NCBI GenBank assembly: GCA_964621605.1
Contig: CAZUMJ010000006.1
Span: forward strand, 1-64,000
Length of the DNA stretch: 64,000 nucleotides
Direction of reading: 5' to 3'
From: CAZUMJ01 sp964621605
Lineage (GTDB): Bacteria; Actinomycetota; Acidimicrobiia; Acidimicrobiales; Iamiaceae
Shown here: positions 8,893 to 17,359 of the stretch, piece by piece
Layout of the letters: every line of letters begins with the position of its first letter
How positions within the stretch are numbered: the stretch's first letter is position 1
The notes under the pieces: generated by a model
The model's input: the letters and a program-made list of their open reading frames with translations, nothing else
What the model was told of the DNA's origin: nothing
Database searches by the model: none
Translations under genes and position numbers: made by a program

Positions 8893-9816
8893 TCAGGGTG
8901 CGTCCGGCCGCGCAACCTCGATGTCGAGGCCGATGTCGAGTACAGCAGCTGAGTTCGTGATCGATCCGGTCGAGACACGGTCCGCGCCGGTGTGTGCGTA
9001 CGACGAGATCGTGTCGAGCGTGATCCCCCCGGAGATCTCGACGAGGCACCCCCGCCTCCCAGACGGCGGCGTGCGGCGATCTATCTCGGCCACGGCCTGG
9101 CGCACACCGTCGGGCGACATGTTGTCGAGCAACAATGCGTCGGCCCCCGCGTCGAGTGCCTCGACGACCTGGTCGAATCTGTCGCACTCCACGTGGACGA
9201 GGCGGCCGGGCCAACGACGGCGTGCTGCGGCGACCGCATCGACGATGCCGAGCACGGTCAGGTGGTTGTCCTTCAGCATCACCCACTCCGACAGGTTCCC
9301 CCGGTGGTTCGCCGCCCCGCCCGCCCGCACGGCGGCCTTCTCGAGGGCACGCAAGCCCGGGGTGGTCTTGCGGGTGTCCCACACCCGCAGGTGATCGTCG
9401 CCTGCTGCCACGAGCGCGTCCACGAAGCGGCGCGTGGCGGTCGCGACGCCACTGAGGTGCCCGAGGAAGTTGAGGGCGGTGCGCTCTGCGGTGAGGAGGC
9501 TCGCCAGCGGACCGGCCACGACCGCGATCGCCTGGCCAGCGCGCAACCGGTCGCCGTCGTCGGCCGACCACGTGCACTGCAGGGCGGGATCGACCTGGAC
9601 GAAGGTCTCGTCCACACAGAGGCGGCCCGCCAGCACGCCGTCGGTGCGAGCGACGAAACGCGCCTCGGCACGAGCCGCAACCGGCAGCAGCGCCGAAGTC
9701 ACATCGCCGAGCGGGGTGAGATCCTCGGCCAGGGCGCGTGCCACTGCCTCTCGCACCGCGCCGATCGGTGGGTGCAGGGCGTGCGTCGGGAGCGGAGCGG
9801 CAGCTTCGGGGGCCAT
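8893..9816 (-). CDS. nadC: Nicotinate-nucleotide pyrophosphorylase (quinolinate phosphoribosyltransferase)
   Basis: Makes nicotinate mononucleotide from quinolinate and PRPP in de novo NAD synthesis. The 307-aa protein has TRKTTPGLRALEKAAVRAGG and NLSEWVMLKDNHL, the family's substrate-binding segments, and a C-terminal barrel with ISGGITLDTI. ATG at 9816. It is separated from nadB by a beta-glucosidase and a DUF2510 gene on the same strand. No nadA (quinolinate synthase) is present here, so that step must be encoded elsewhere. Confidence 0.97.
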   Translation of the reverse strand: MAPEAAAPLPTHALHPPIGAVREAVARALAEDLTPLGDVTSALLPVAARAEARFVARTDGVLAGRLCVDETFVQVDPALQCTWSADDGDRLRAGQAIAVVAGPLASLLTAERTALNFLGHLSGVATATRRFVDALVAAGDDHLRVWDTRKTTPGLRALEKAAVRAGGAANHRGNLSEWVMLKDNHLTVLGIVDAVAAARRRWPGRLVHVECDRFDQVVEALDAGADALLLDNMSPDGVRQAVAEIDRRTPPSGRRGCLVEISGGITLDTISSYAHTGADRVSTGSITNSAAVLDIGLDIEVARPDAP

Positions 9817-9892
9817 GGTCGCACCATCCTGCCGTCCCGCCGCGCCCGCCGCCCAACCGGTTCGGCGCGCCCGCGGAGCCGACCGGCTTCGG

Positions 9893-10735
9893 TCAGCTCA
9901 GGCCGCGACTGTCCTGCTTGAGCGCGGTGTCGACCGCCAATGCGGCAGCGACCACGAGGCTGTGCAGGGGCTGGGGAAGCTGGTGGTGGATCTGCACCAC
10001 GTAGTTGTCGGCCGTCGTGAACAGGGTCTTGGCCAGGCCCTCCCAGGTCTTGGTGATCCGTGCGACCTCGACCCCGGCGGCGTCTTGGACGTTGAAGTTC
10101 CATGCACGCCAGTTCTCTGCGTTGATCGAACCGAGCGAGTGGCCGCCCGCCTCGAGGGAGAAGCGGATCTTGCCGATGGCGTTCTGCTGCACGATCGCAC
10201 CGACGTCGTTGCCGAGCCCGTCCTGGACGATGACCTTGGACTTCACGAACTTCGCGGGGCGGGTCAGGGTGAGCGCCACGCTGCCGTCGCGGTCGACGAT
10301 CTGCAGCTTGTGCGTCATGAACTGATCGACGTTGGTGAGCGCGCGCAGCACCTTCTTCGCGGTGGACTGGCCAACCTGGCGGACGCCGCCGATCTGGGTG
10401 CCGGCCTGGTCATAGACCGCGTACTCGTTCTCGAGCTCGATGAGCTTGGCCTTCTGGTTGACCACCAGGATCGCCTCGGTGAAGAGGCTCCCGCCGCCAA
10501 CGGGCCCGCCACCGGCGATCTTCGCCTGCTGCTGGACCTGACGTTGCACCCGATCTGCCGATTCGCTGCCCTGCGGCACCACGCCCGGCATGGCGACCGG
10601 GTCGGTCGCGGGCTTGCCGTTGTTCGACACGTTGTCTGTCCATTGCGTGCCGTCGAACCACCGAAGCTCGTGTCGACCTGTCGGGTCGGGGTACCAGCTT
10701 GCCGGAGGTGTCGTGCCGTCAGAGGGAGCAGTCAT
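9893..10735 (-). CDS. DUF2510 + phospholipid-scramblase/LURP1-like protein
   Basis: The 280-aa protein opens with a DUF2510 motif (ASWYPDPTGRHELRWFDGTQW), a short Trp-rich module common in actinobacterial membrane or secreted proteins. A Gln-rich linker follows, then a long beta-rich domain (about 85-275) reading FTEAILVVNQKAKLIELENE and YAVYDQAGTQIGGVRQVGQS. This matches the scramblase/LURP-one-related (tubby-like) fold, which binds membranes. ATG at 10735. No transmembrane helix is obvious apart from a weak C-terminal one (SLVVAAALAVD). It sits between the GH1 gene and nadC; a role in NAD synthesis is not suggested by its sequence. Confidence 0.7.
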   Translation of the reverse strand: MTAPSDGTTPPASWYPDPTGRHELRWFDGTQWTDNVSNNGKPATDPVAMPGVVPQGSESADRVQRQVQQQAKIAGGGPVGGGSLFTEAILVVNQKAKLIELENEYAVYDQAGTQIGGVRQVGQSTAKKVLRALTNVDQFMTHKLQIVDRDGSVALTLTRPAKFVKSKVIVQDGLGNDVGAIVQQNAIGKIRFSLEAGGHSLGSINAENWRAWNFNVQDAAGVEVARITKTWEGLAKTLFTTADNYVVQIHHQLPQPLHSLVVAAALAVDTALKQDSRGLS

Positions 10736-10757
10736 GGCCGAAACCCTATCGATGCCG

Positions 10758-12149
10758 TTACTGCCAGGGGTCGAGCGCGCCCGGTGCGTGCGTTGCCACG
10801 AGCTCGGGCGTGATGGCGTTCTCGGCGATGAGGTCGCGGTACATGAAGGCGCTCGGGCGTGGCCGACGCACGAGGTCGGGGTCGTCAGGATCCATCTCGA
10901 CGAGACCGAAGCGCGGGCGGTAGCCCTCGCGCCACTCGAAGTTGTCGACGAAGGTCCACTGCAGGTAGCCACGCACGTCGCACCCGTCGCCGATGGCGTG
11001 ATGGACCTGCGCAAGGTGGCTCAACAGGTAGCGGCGACGCAGTTCGTCGTGCGCATCGGCGCATCCGTTCTCGGTGATGTAGATGGGCTTGCGGAACCGG
11101 TCCCACACCTCGCCCAACACCTTCCGGAAGCCAGGCGGGTACACCTGCCACCCCATCTCGGTGGTCTCGATTCCCGGCGGAGCGTCGTAGGTCCCGCTGG
11201 TGACGTTCGACAACGCGGACGGGTGCAGCCGCACGCTGATGCGCATGTAGTAGTTCACGCCGAGGAAGTCAACGGAACCCGCCAGGCCCTCCACGCGCTG
11301 CCCGAACCCGTAGGGGAACGGGATGCGTCCGCTCAGCAGCGCTGCATCCCACGCCGCGTAGCTGACGTGGCGGACCACGCGCCCGATCGTGGCCTCGACG
11401 CGACGTTGCCAACCCCGCTCGTGGAACGGCTCCACCCACTGGTAGGCGTTGGCGCTCCCGACCATCGTCGGGCCGCCGTCGGGTGCCACCGGGACCAACT
11501 CGTGCACGATGCGGTAGGCCACCGCATGGGCGCGCAGCAGCTGCCGGAACACCTTGGCGGCACGCCACGCGTTGCGCTTCGCCGGAGGGTGGTACGCCGC
11601 CAAGTTGCCTGCCAGCACCGGCACCATCGGCTCGTTGAGGGTGACCCACCGGTCGACGTACGGCGCCACAGCCGGCACGACGTGACGCACGAAGCGCTCC
11701 CAGCGTGCGAGCGCGCGCGGCGAGCACCAGTCGCCGTCGTTCGCGAACCACGCCGGGAGCACCCAATGGTTGAGCGTGAGGCACACCTTGATGCCGCGAG
11801 CGTTGAGGTCGGCAAGCATCTCGACGTACTGCGCGAGCGCCGCCTCGTCGAACCGCCCTTCGACGGGTTCGAGACGAGCCCATTCGAGGCCGAGCCGGAA
11901 CGCGTTGTGCCCGAGCTCGACCATAAGCGCGTGGTCATCCCGCCAGCGGTTCCAGTAGTCGCACGCCCGACCGCTGACGGCGCCGTCGTCGACGAGGCCG
12001 AGCTGCTCCCACGCCCACCAGTTGCTGGCGTCGTTCCCACCCTCGATCTGATGGCCCGCGGTCGCGGTGCCCCACCAGAACCCCTCGGGGAACGCGAGCA
12101 CGTCTGCGGCAGATGAGGGCACGGCGGAACTCCCGGAAGGGCTGGTCAT
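10758..12149 (-). CDS. Glycoside hydrolase family 1, beta-glucosidase-like
   Basis: The 463-aa GH1 barrel enzyme hydrolyses beta-glycosides with retention. The acid/base Glu173 is in TLNEP and the nucleophile Glu360 in ITENG; N-terminal FPEGFWWGTATAGHQIEGG is the usual first strand. There is no signal peptide, so it is cytoplasmic. ATG at 12149 overlaps the nadB stop (ATGA), so it is translationally coupled to an NAD biosynthesis gene with no obvious metabolic link. The exact sugar is unknown; 6-phospho-glycosidase activity is less likely but not excluded. Confidence 0.92.
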   Translation of the reverse strand: MTSPSGSSAVPSSAADVLAFPEGFWWGTATAGHQIEGGNDASNWWAWEQLGLVDDGAVSGRACDYWNRWRDDHALMVELGHNAFRLGLEWARLEPVEGRFDEAALAQYVEMLADLNARGIKVCLTLNHWVLPAWFANDGDWCSPRALARWERFVRHVVPAVAPYVDRWVTLNEPMVPVLAGNLAAYHPPAKRNAWRAAKVFRQLLRAHAVAYRIVHELVPVAPDGGPTMVGSANAYQWVEPFHERGWQRRVEATIGRVVRHVSYAAWDAALLSGRIPFPYGFGQRVEGLAGSVDFLGVNYYMRISVRLHPSALSNVTSGTYDAPPGIETTEMGWQVYPPGFRKVLGEVWDRFRKPIYITENGCADAHDELRRRYLLSHLAQVHHAIGDGCDVRGYLQWTFVDNFEWREGYRPRFGLVEMDPDDPDLVRRPRPSAFMYRDLIAENAITPELVATHAPGALDPWQ

Positions 12150-13759
12150 AGGTGCAGCAACCGTACGCGCAGGTCTACGTCGTCGGTTGCCGGGAAGTCG
12201 GTGCGGGTGTGCGCACCGCGGCTCTCCGTTCGTGCCCGCGCCGCGCGCACAAGCGCGGTACCGACGTCGCAGAGGTTTGCCACCTCCCACGCGGCTGCCG
12301 TTGCCGGTGTGCCGAGGCGAGCGCGCACCGTGTCTGCTTCGTCTCCTGCGGCACCAAGGCTCTCGTCGCTGCGCAGCACCCCGGCCCGGGCGGTGAAGGT
12401 TCGCTGCAGACCGGCACGTGCGTCGGCGAGCGCTGCGGGGGAAGCCAACACCGCGACGTCACCTGCCCGTGATGCTGCGTCCTCGTGCCGTGGGGGGAGC
12501 GCCCTGCCACCCACCGGGCCATCATCGGGGGTCAACACCGAACGCATGGCGCCTGTTGCCTCGGGCCCGTCAACGCCCTCGGCGATGGCCTCGACGACCC
12601 GCGGCCCGAACACCATCCCCTCCAGCAGCGAGTTCGATGCCAGCCGGTTCGCCCCGTGCACGCCGGTGCACGACACCTCGCCTGCGGCCCACAACCCCGG
12701 CAGTGACGCGGCACCTCGCAGATCTGTCACGATCCCGCCGCTGAGGTAGTGCGCGGCGGGTGCGATCGGCAGCCAATCGACGGATGGGTCGAACCCGGCC
12801 TCGGCCAGCGCGGACGCGATCGTCGGGAAGCGCTCCGCGAAGTTGTCGAGCCCGGTGGCGTCGAGCCACTCGTGCTCCGCGCCCTGCTCGGCCATGCGAG
12901 CGGTGAGCGCGCGCGACACGACGTCGCGCGGCTGGAGCTCGTCGACGAAGCGCTCGCCGTCGAGGTCGCGGATCAGCGCACCGTGGCCGCGCAGCGCTTC
13001 GGTGAGCAGCGTGCGCGGCATCCGTGGCGTGTGCAGCGCCGTGGGATGGAACTGCATGAACTCGACATCCGCCACGGCGACACCGGCACGCAGACCCATC
13101 GCGATGCCGTCCGCGGTCACCTCCGGCGGGTTGGTCGTCACCGCGAAGAGCTGCCCGGCGCCGCCCGTGGCCAACAAGACGTGGCGCGCGGCGACATCCG
13201 CGACGGTGCCCTGCGGGGTGAGCGCCCGCACGCCCGTGCAGCGGCCGTGTGCGACGAGGAGCTCGAACGCGAACCAACGCTCGAACAGCGCCGCCGCACT
13301 GCGATGCACAGCTGCGACGAGCGCCCGTTCGACCTCGGCGCCGGTCGCGGCACCACCGGCGTGGACGACCCGAGCAAGGCTGTGGCCGCCCTCACGGGCG
13401 AGCTGCAGCGACCCGTCGACCTCACGGTCGAAGATGGCGCCAAGTGCGATCAACTCGTTGACCCGCGTCGGCCCTTCTTCGACGAGCACCCGGACCGCAT
13501 CCCGGTCGCAGAGCCCGGCACCCGCCGCGAGCGTGTCCGCGAGGTGCAGGTCTGTCGAGTCGGGGTCACCTCCCAGCACCGCCGCGACGCCGCCCTGCGC
13601 CCAACGGGTGCTGCCCTGCTCGAGCTCGCCCTTTGTCAACACCCCCACCCGCAGCCCGTGCACGTCCGCGGCGCGCACCGCTGCCGACAGCCCGGCGACG
13701 CCGGAACCCACGACCAACAGGTCGAGCGGGTCGGCTGCAGGCGCGACGGCGTCGGTCAT
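12146..13759 (-). CDS. nadB: L-aspartate oxidase
   Basis: FAD enzyme that oxidises L-aspartate to iminoaspartate, the first step of NAD synthesis. The 537-aa protein has the dinucleotide loop VVGSGVAGLSAA near the N-terminus. It also has the succinate-dehydrogenase-like flavoprotein blocks RWAQGGVAAVL, GGHSLARVVHAGG and HYLSGGIVTDLRG, and a flavin-contacting GEVSCTGVHGANRLASNSLL. ATG at 13759. It lies 33 bp after panD and overlaps the GH1 gene by 4 bp. The last roughly 100 residues form the helical C-terminal domain of the family. Confidence 0.96.
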   Translation of the reverse strand: MTDAVAPAADPLDLLVVGSGVAGLSAAVRAADVHGLRVGVLTKGELEQGSTRWAQGGVAAVLGGDPDSTDLHLADTLAAGAGLCDRDAVRVLVEEGPTRVNELIALGAIFDREVDGSLQLAREGGHSLARVVHAGGAATGAEVERALVAAVHRSAAALFERWFAFELLVAHGRCTGVRALTPQGTVADVAARHVLLATGGAGQLFAVTTNPPEVTADGIAMGLRAGVAVADVEFMQFHPTALHTPRMPRTLLTEALRGHGALIRDLDGERFVDELQPRDVVSRALTARMAEQGAEHEWLDATGLDNFAERFPTIASALAEAGFDPSVDWLPIAPAAHYLSGGIVTDLRGAASLPGLWAAGEVSCTGVHGANRLASNSLLEGMVFGPRVVEAIAEGVDGPEATGAMRSVLTPDDGPVGGRALPPRHEDAASRAGDVAVLASPAALADARAGLQRTFTARAGVLRSDESLGAAGDEADTVRARLGTPATAAAWEVANLCDVGTALVRAARARTESRGAHTRTDFPATDDVDLRVRLLHL

Positions 13760-13792
13760 AGGTGGAGACGGTCGCGCGGGTCGGAGCGCCTG

Positions 13793-14218
13793 TCAGACCG
13801 CGGCCTGGACCTCGACGTAGCGCCGCGGGGCCGGCTGGTCGAGTTGGGCCAACACCCGCGCGGTCTCCTCGTCGACGATCCCGTTCGCGGTGTCGACGTG
13901 CACCACACGCGGGGTGTAGGTGGCGAGCTCGGCCTCGTCGAAATCGGCGTAGCTGATGATGATCACCTTGTCGCCGGGCGACACGAGCCGAGCGGCTGCG
14001 CCGTTCAGGCAGATCGAGCCCGAACCGGGCGCCCCCGCGATGACGTACGTCTCGAGGCGGGAACCGTTGTCGATGTCGACAACGGCGACCTGCTCGTACT
14101 CGACGAGATCTGCGGCGGCCATCAGGTCGGCATCGACAGTGATGGACCCGACATAGTGCAGGTCGGCATCGGTGACGGTGGCCCGGTGGACCTTGGACTT
14201 CATCATTCGTCGGCGCAT
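13793..14218 (-). CDS. panD: Aspartate 1-decarboxylase (pyruvoyl enzyme precursor)
   Basis: Makes beta-alanine from aspartate for pantothenate. The 141-aa proenzyme is self-cleaved between Gly24 and Ser25 in HYVGSITVDADL, Ser25 becoming the pyruvoyl group. Tyr and Asn/Gly segments further on (SICLNGAAARL, GDKVIIISYADF) complete the double-psi barrel. The start MRRRMMKSKVHRATV at 14218 has GGAGGAG just upstream and is preferred over an upstream in-frame ATG. It lies between panC and nadB in a single-strand operon. Confidence 0.97.
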   Translation of the reverse strand: MRRRMMKSKVHRATVTDADLHYVGSITVDADLMAAADLVEYEQVAVVDIDNGSRLETYVIAGAPGSGSICLNGAAARLVSPGDKVIIISYADFDEAELATYTPRVVHVDTANGIVDEETARVLAQLDQPAPRRYVEVQAAV

Positions 14219-14292
14219 CGACGCTCCTCCAGCAGGCGACGCCGTTGGCGTCGCGGGTGGGTGCCCGAAGGTCACCCCCGTGCCTTACTTTT

Positions 14293-15165
14293 TCATTCTG
14301 CCGCGTCGACGGGCGCGTCCCGCAAGTCGACGGCGAGATTGTCGAGGAGCCGTGGCGCCCCGACGCGTGCCGCGATCAACAGGCGCACCTCGCCCCCCAC
14401 AGGGTCTGACGCGTCGAGGGTCGCGGCGTCGACGACGTCGGCGTAGTCGAGCTCGGCCAGAGGTTCCTCGGCGACGACCGCGGCCATGCAGCGCCGGACG
14501 GCATCGGCACTGCGCTCGCCTGCCAGCAGCAGCTCAGCACCCGCGCACAGCGCCCGGTACAGCACCGGCGCGGCGGCTCGCTGGGCAGGTTCGAGGTAGA
14601 CGTTGCGACTCGACCGCGCGAGCCCGTCGGGCTCGCGGGCGGTGGGGCAAGCCACCACCTCGATCGGGAGCGCGAGGTCATCGACCATCGTGCGCACGAC
14701 CACGACCTGCTGGTAGTCCTTCTCGCCGAAGTAGGCGCGGCACGGGCCGACGATCGCGAAGAGCTTTGCCACGACGGTCGCAACGCCGGCGAAGTGCGTC
14801 GGTCGACTCGCACCTTCGAACCGGGCCGACACCTCGGACACCGTCACGGTGGTGCGCATCGGCCGCGGGTACATCTCGTGTGCCGAGGGGCAGAACAGCA
14901 CGTCGACACCGGCCTCTTCGGCGATGGCCGTGTCGCGGGGCAGGTCACGCGGGTAGGCATCGAGGTCTTCGCCGGCGCCGAACTGGAGGGGGTTCACGAA
15001 AATCGACGCGACGGTCAGGTCGTTCGCCTCCGCGGACGCACGCATCAGCGAGGCATGTCCGTCGTGGAGATACCCCATCGTCGGCACGAACCCGACCTGG
15101 CGCCCCGCCGCCCGCGCCGTGTCGAGGTGCGCGCGCAGGTCGGAGATGGTGTCGATCCGTTGCAT
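14293..15165 (-). CDS. panC: Pantothenate synthetase (pantoate-beta-alanine ligase)
   Basis: Joins pantoate and beta-alanine using ATP. The 290-aa protein has VGFVPTMGYLHDGHASLM (the HIGH-like motif), a Gln/Asn-rich pocket IFVNPLQFG, YFGEKDYQQ and the KMSKS-like SSRNVYL. Complete by family length. It directly follows the DUF2520 gene (5 bp) and precedes panD, the standard actinobacterial order. Confidence 0.97.
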   Translation of the reverse strand: MQRIDTISDLRAHLDTARAAGRQVGFVPTMGYLHDGHASLMRASAEANDLTVASIFVNPLQFGAGEDLDAYPRDLPRDTAIAEEAGVDVLFCPSAHEMYPRPMRTTVTVSEVSARFEGASRPTHFAGVATVVAKLFAIVGPCRAYFGEKDYQQVVVVRTMVDDLALPIEVVACPTAREPDGLARSSRNVYLEPAQRAAAPVLYRALCAGAELLLAGERSADAVRRCMAAVVAEEPLAELDYADVVDAATLDASDPVGGEVRLLIAARVGAPRLLDNLAVDLRDAPVDAAE

Positions 15166-15170
15166 CCGCG

Positions 15171-16037
15171 TCAGCCTGCCATCCCGGTCGACTCGCCCGA
15201 AGCGCCGGGCCGCTCGGCGTGCGTCCGCGCATCCTCAGGGTCGACCGATGCGGCCGCGGGTTGCTGCAGCAACGCCGGCGCCGGTCGGGCCCAAGCGGGC
15301 AAGGTGCCGTCGGGGTGGGCAAGGCGATGAGCCGCCCGGGCCAGCGCCAGGTAGGTCGAACGCTCGGTCTCGTCCAGCGCGCCAAGGTGAGCCTCGACCA
15401 CCGCGTCGTCTCCACGTGCCACCGGCCCGGTCAACGCCGCGGCGGGGCCCAGCCGTGCGGCGTTCTCGAGGCTCGCGCGCGCCAAGTCGACGAACACGTC
15501 GAACGGCAGGCCCGCTGATGCGGCGACGCGTTCGACCTGGCCCAACAGCGCCACCAGATGGTTCGAGGCGATGCACGCCGCAGCGTGATACCGCACCCGG
15601 TGCTCGTCGGGGACTTCGATCCCCCGGCCGTGCAAGGCGTCGACGACCTCCCGCAGCAGGGAGACGACAAACTCGGTCGAACCACCGACGGCATACGCCG
15701 CACCGACGAGCCGCTGCGCACCCACGGTCGGCTCGGGCATGGACACCAGCGGATGCAGCGACCCCCGCAGCGGGTGCGGCTCCACCACGTCGAGCGGCAA
15801 CGACCCGGACACGTGTGCAACCACCGTGCCGGGCGACGGGCGCACCGCGGCGGCAACGGACCCGACCTCGGCGTCGGGCACCGCGAGGAGCACGAGGTCG
15901 ACGCCGTCGGCCGCGCGGCGAACCTGGTCGACATCCGCGCGTCCCCACGGCCCGCGCACCTCCCACCCCACGCCGCGCAGCGCCGCGGCGAGCGAGCCAC
16001 CGGCACGCCCATTCCCGACGATCGCCACCGTACGCAT
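15171..16037 (-). CDS. Rossmann-like/DUF2520 oxidoreductase, candidate ketopantoate reductase
   Basis: The 288-aa protein begins with a dinucleotide-binding strand-loop (RTVAIVGNGRAGGSLAAAL), then a Rossmann domain to about residue 150. A helical DUF2520 domain follows, with RYHAAACIASNHLVALLGQ and ASLENAARLGPAAALTGPVA, giving the general architecture of ketopantoate/F420-dependent NADP reductases. No panE is visible, and this family sits beside panC in many actinobacteria, so ketopantoate reduction (a PanG-like role) is a reasonable inference, not proof. Start ATG at 16037; a GTG three codons upstream (16046) is possible. The next plus-strand gene begins 31 bp away, divergently. Confidence 0.72.
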   Translation of the reverse strand: MRTVAIVGNGRAGGSLAAALRGVGWEVRGPWGRADVDQVRRAADGVDLVLLAVPDAEVGSVAAAVRPSPGTVVAHVSGSLPLDVVEPHPLRGSLHPLVSMPEPTVGAQRLVGAAYAVGGSTEFVVSLLREVVDALHGRGIEVPDEHRVRYHAAACIASNHLVALLGQVERVAASAGLPFDVFVDLARASLENAARLGPAAALTGPVARGDDAVVEAHLGALDETERSTYLALARAAHRLAHPDGTLPAWARPAPALLQQPAAASVDPEDARTHAERPGASGESTGMAG

Positions 16038-16068
16038 CGCGGGCACCGTAGCGACCTACGCTCGCCCC

Positions 16069-16479
16069 ATGTCCATGACTCCCGAGATGGTGCGCGTCCT
16101 TGCCACCAACCAAGCCGACATCCCGCAAGGCGAGCACCTCTTCTCGGTGGTGCACGGCGAACTGCCGAAGGGCGACAAGCAGCTCAGCCCCGACGCCATC
16201 TCGGCCGCGACCAACTTCCCGCTCTCTGTCGCCAACTACCTGGGCATGACCGAGCGACGGATCATCGTGTGGAAGATCGGCTTCAACCGCAAGGTCGGCA
16301 AGCGACTCGGCGACGTCGATCTGCGCCGGGTCCAAGACATCGAGATCGTGTGGAACAAGAAGCTGGCGATCCTGGCGATCAACTTGTCAGACGCGCAGCC
16401 GGTCCCGTTGCGCGCACCCGACTCGGCTTCGGCGGAGCACTTCCGCATGGCCTTTCTGCGCATGCGCGGACGGGCGTAG
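16069..16479 (+). CDS. Small PH-like hypothetical protein
   Basis: A 136-aa protein with alternating strands (LGMTERRIIVWKIGF, LGDVDLRRVQDIEIVW, KLAILAINLSDAQPVPLRA) ending in a helix (SAEHFRMAFLRMR), the pattern of bacterial PH-like domains. No catalytic motif or membrane segment. It is the only plus-strand gene inside the folate/pantothenate block, divergent from the DUF2520 gene and convergent with folK. Start ATG at 16069, with another ATG two codons later; no clear ribosome site is seen for either. Function unknown. Confidence 0.65.
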   Translation: MSMTPEMVRVLATNQADIPQGEHLFSVVHGELPKGDKQLSPDAISAATNFPLSVANYLGMTERRIIVWKIGFNRKVGKRLGDVDLRRVQDIEIVWNKKLAILAINLSDAQPVPLRAPDSASAEHFRMAFLRMRGRA

Positions 16480-16520
16480 CCCACCGCACGAGGCCGCCGC
16501 GTGCAGCGGCGCGCACGGCG

Positions 16521-16979
16521 TCAGGCGAGCGGTTCGACCCGGGTGACCTGACCCGTGGAACGAGCGAGGACGTCGCCGTCGACAAGGTCGGGGGCGAGAT
16601 CCGCGAGGGGCGCGAGCACGAACCGGCGTTCGAACATCCGTGGGTGCGGCACCGTCAGCTCGGGCGTGTCGAGCGTGACGCCCTCGATCCACAACACGTC
16701 GACGTCCAAGGTGCGAGGACCCCAACGCACCTCACGCACACGGTCCGCCGCCGACTCGAGGCGCTGGCACACCGCCAGGAGCTCGCGAGGAGTCCAGTCG
16801 ACGTCGACCTCGACGACGAGGTTCAGGAAGGCCCCCTGACCGGCCGGCCCCCCGATTGGGTCGGTCTCATAGAGCGGTGACACCGCCACGACGACCGAAC
16901 CCAACGAGAGCACCGCGTCACCGAGGAAGCGACGCCGGTCGCCGAGGTTCGACCCGAGCCCGAGGAAGGCGCGCGTCAT
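16521..16979 (-). CDS. folK: 2-amino-4-hydroxy-6-hydroxymethyldihydropteridine pyrophosphokinase
   Basis: Transfers pyrophosphate from ATP to hydroxymethyl-dihydropterin in folate synthesis. The 152-aa protein has AFLGLGSNLGDRR at the start, VSPLYETDPIGGP, FLNLVVEVD and the signature WGPRTLDVDVLWIEG, whose two Asp bind magnesium, then VPHPRMFERRFVL. ATG at 16979 overlaps the folB stop by 4 bp. It is the last gene of the folE-to-folK operon. Confidence 0.96.
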   Translation of the reverse strand: MTRAFLGLGSNLGDRRRFLGDAVLSLGSVVVAVSPLYETDPIGGPAGQGAFLNLVVEVDVDWTPRELLAVCQRLESAADRVREVRWGPRTLDVDVLWIEGVTLDTPELTVPHPRMFERRFVLAPLADLAPDLVDGDVLARSTGQVTRVEPLA

Positions 16980-17359
16980 CGGCCGCTTGCGGCCGGGGAT
17001 GCATCCCGGGAGATCTGCACACCGCACGTCGCGAGCTGGTGCGGGACAGGCGGGCGGAGCTTGCGCACCGCCACGTCGACCCGCTCGACCTGGCCTCGGG
17101 CAAGACATGCCTCGGCGATCTGGGCGGCGAGCCGTTCGAGAAGCTGCGGCTGCGACGCGGCACAAACAGCGACCACGTCGTCGCAGACGGCTCCGTAGTC
17201 GACCGTGTCGCCGAGCGCGTCCGACTCGCCCGCGGGCGCGAGGTCGACGTGCAGGGTCAGGTCGACCTCGATCGGCTGCGCCCTGTCGCGCTCCTCGGGA
17301 AGCACGCCGACGACTGCCGTCACCCGCAGGCCACGCAGCTCAATGCGGTCGCGCGTCAC
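16976..17359 (-). CDS. folB: Dihydroneopterin aldolase
   Basis: Cleaves dihydroneopterin to hydroxymethyl-dihydropterin and glycolaldehyde. The 127-aa T-fold protein has RIELRGLRVTAVVGVLPEER, in which a conserved Glu anchors the pterin, then DTVDYGAV and the C-terminal strand RVDVAVRKLRPP with the conserved Lys. GTG start overlaps the upstream phosphatase-like gene in a GTGA, and its own stop overlaps folK. Confidence 0.95.
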   Translation of the reverse strand: MTRDRIELRGLRVTAVVGVLPEERDRAQPIEVDLTLHVDLAPAGESDALGDTVDYGAVCDDVVAVCAASQPQLLERLAAQIAEACLARGQVERVDVAVRKLRPPVPHQLATCGVQISRDASPAASGR

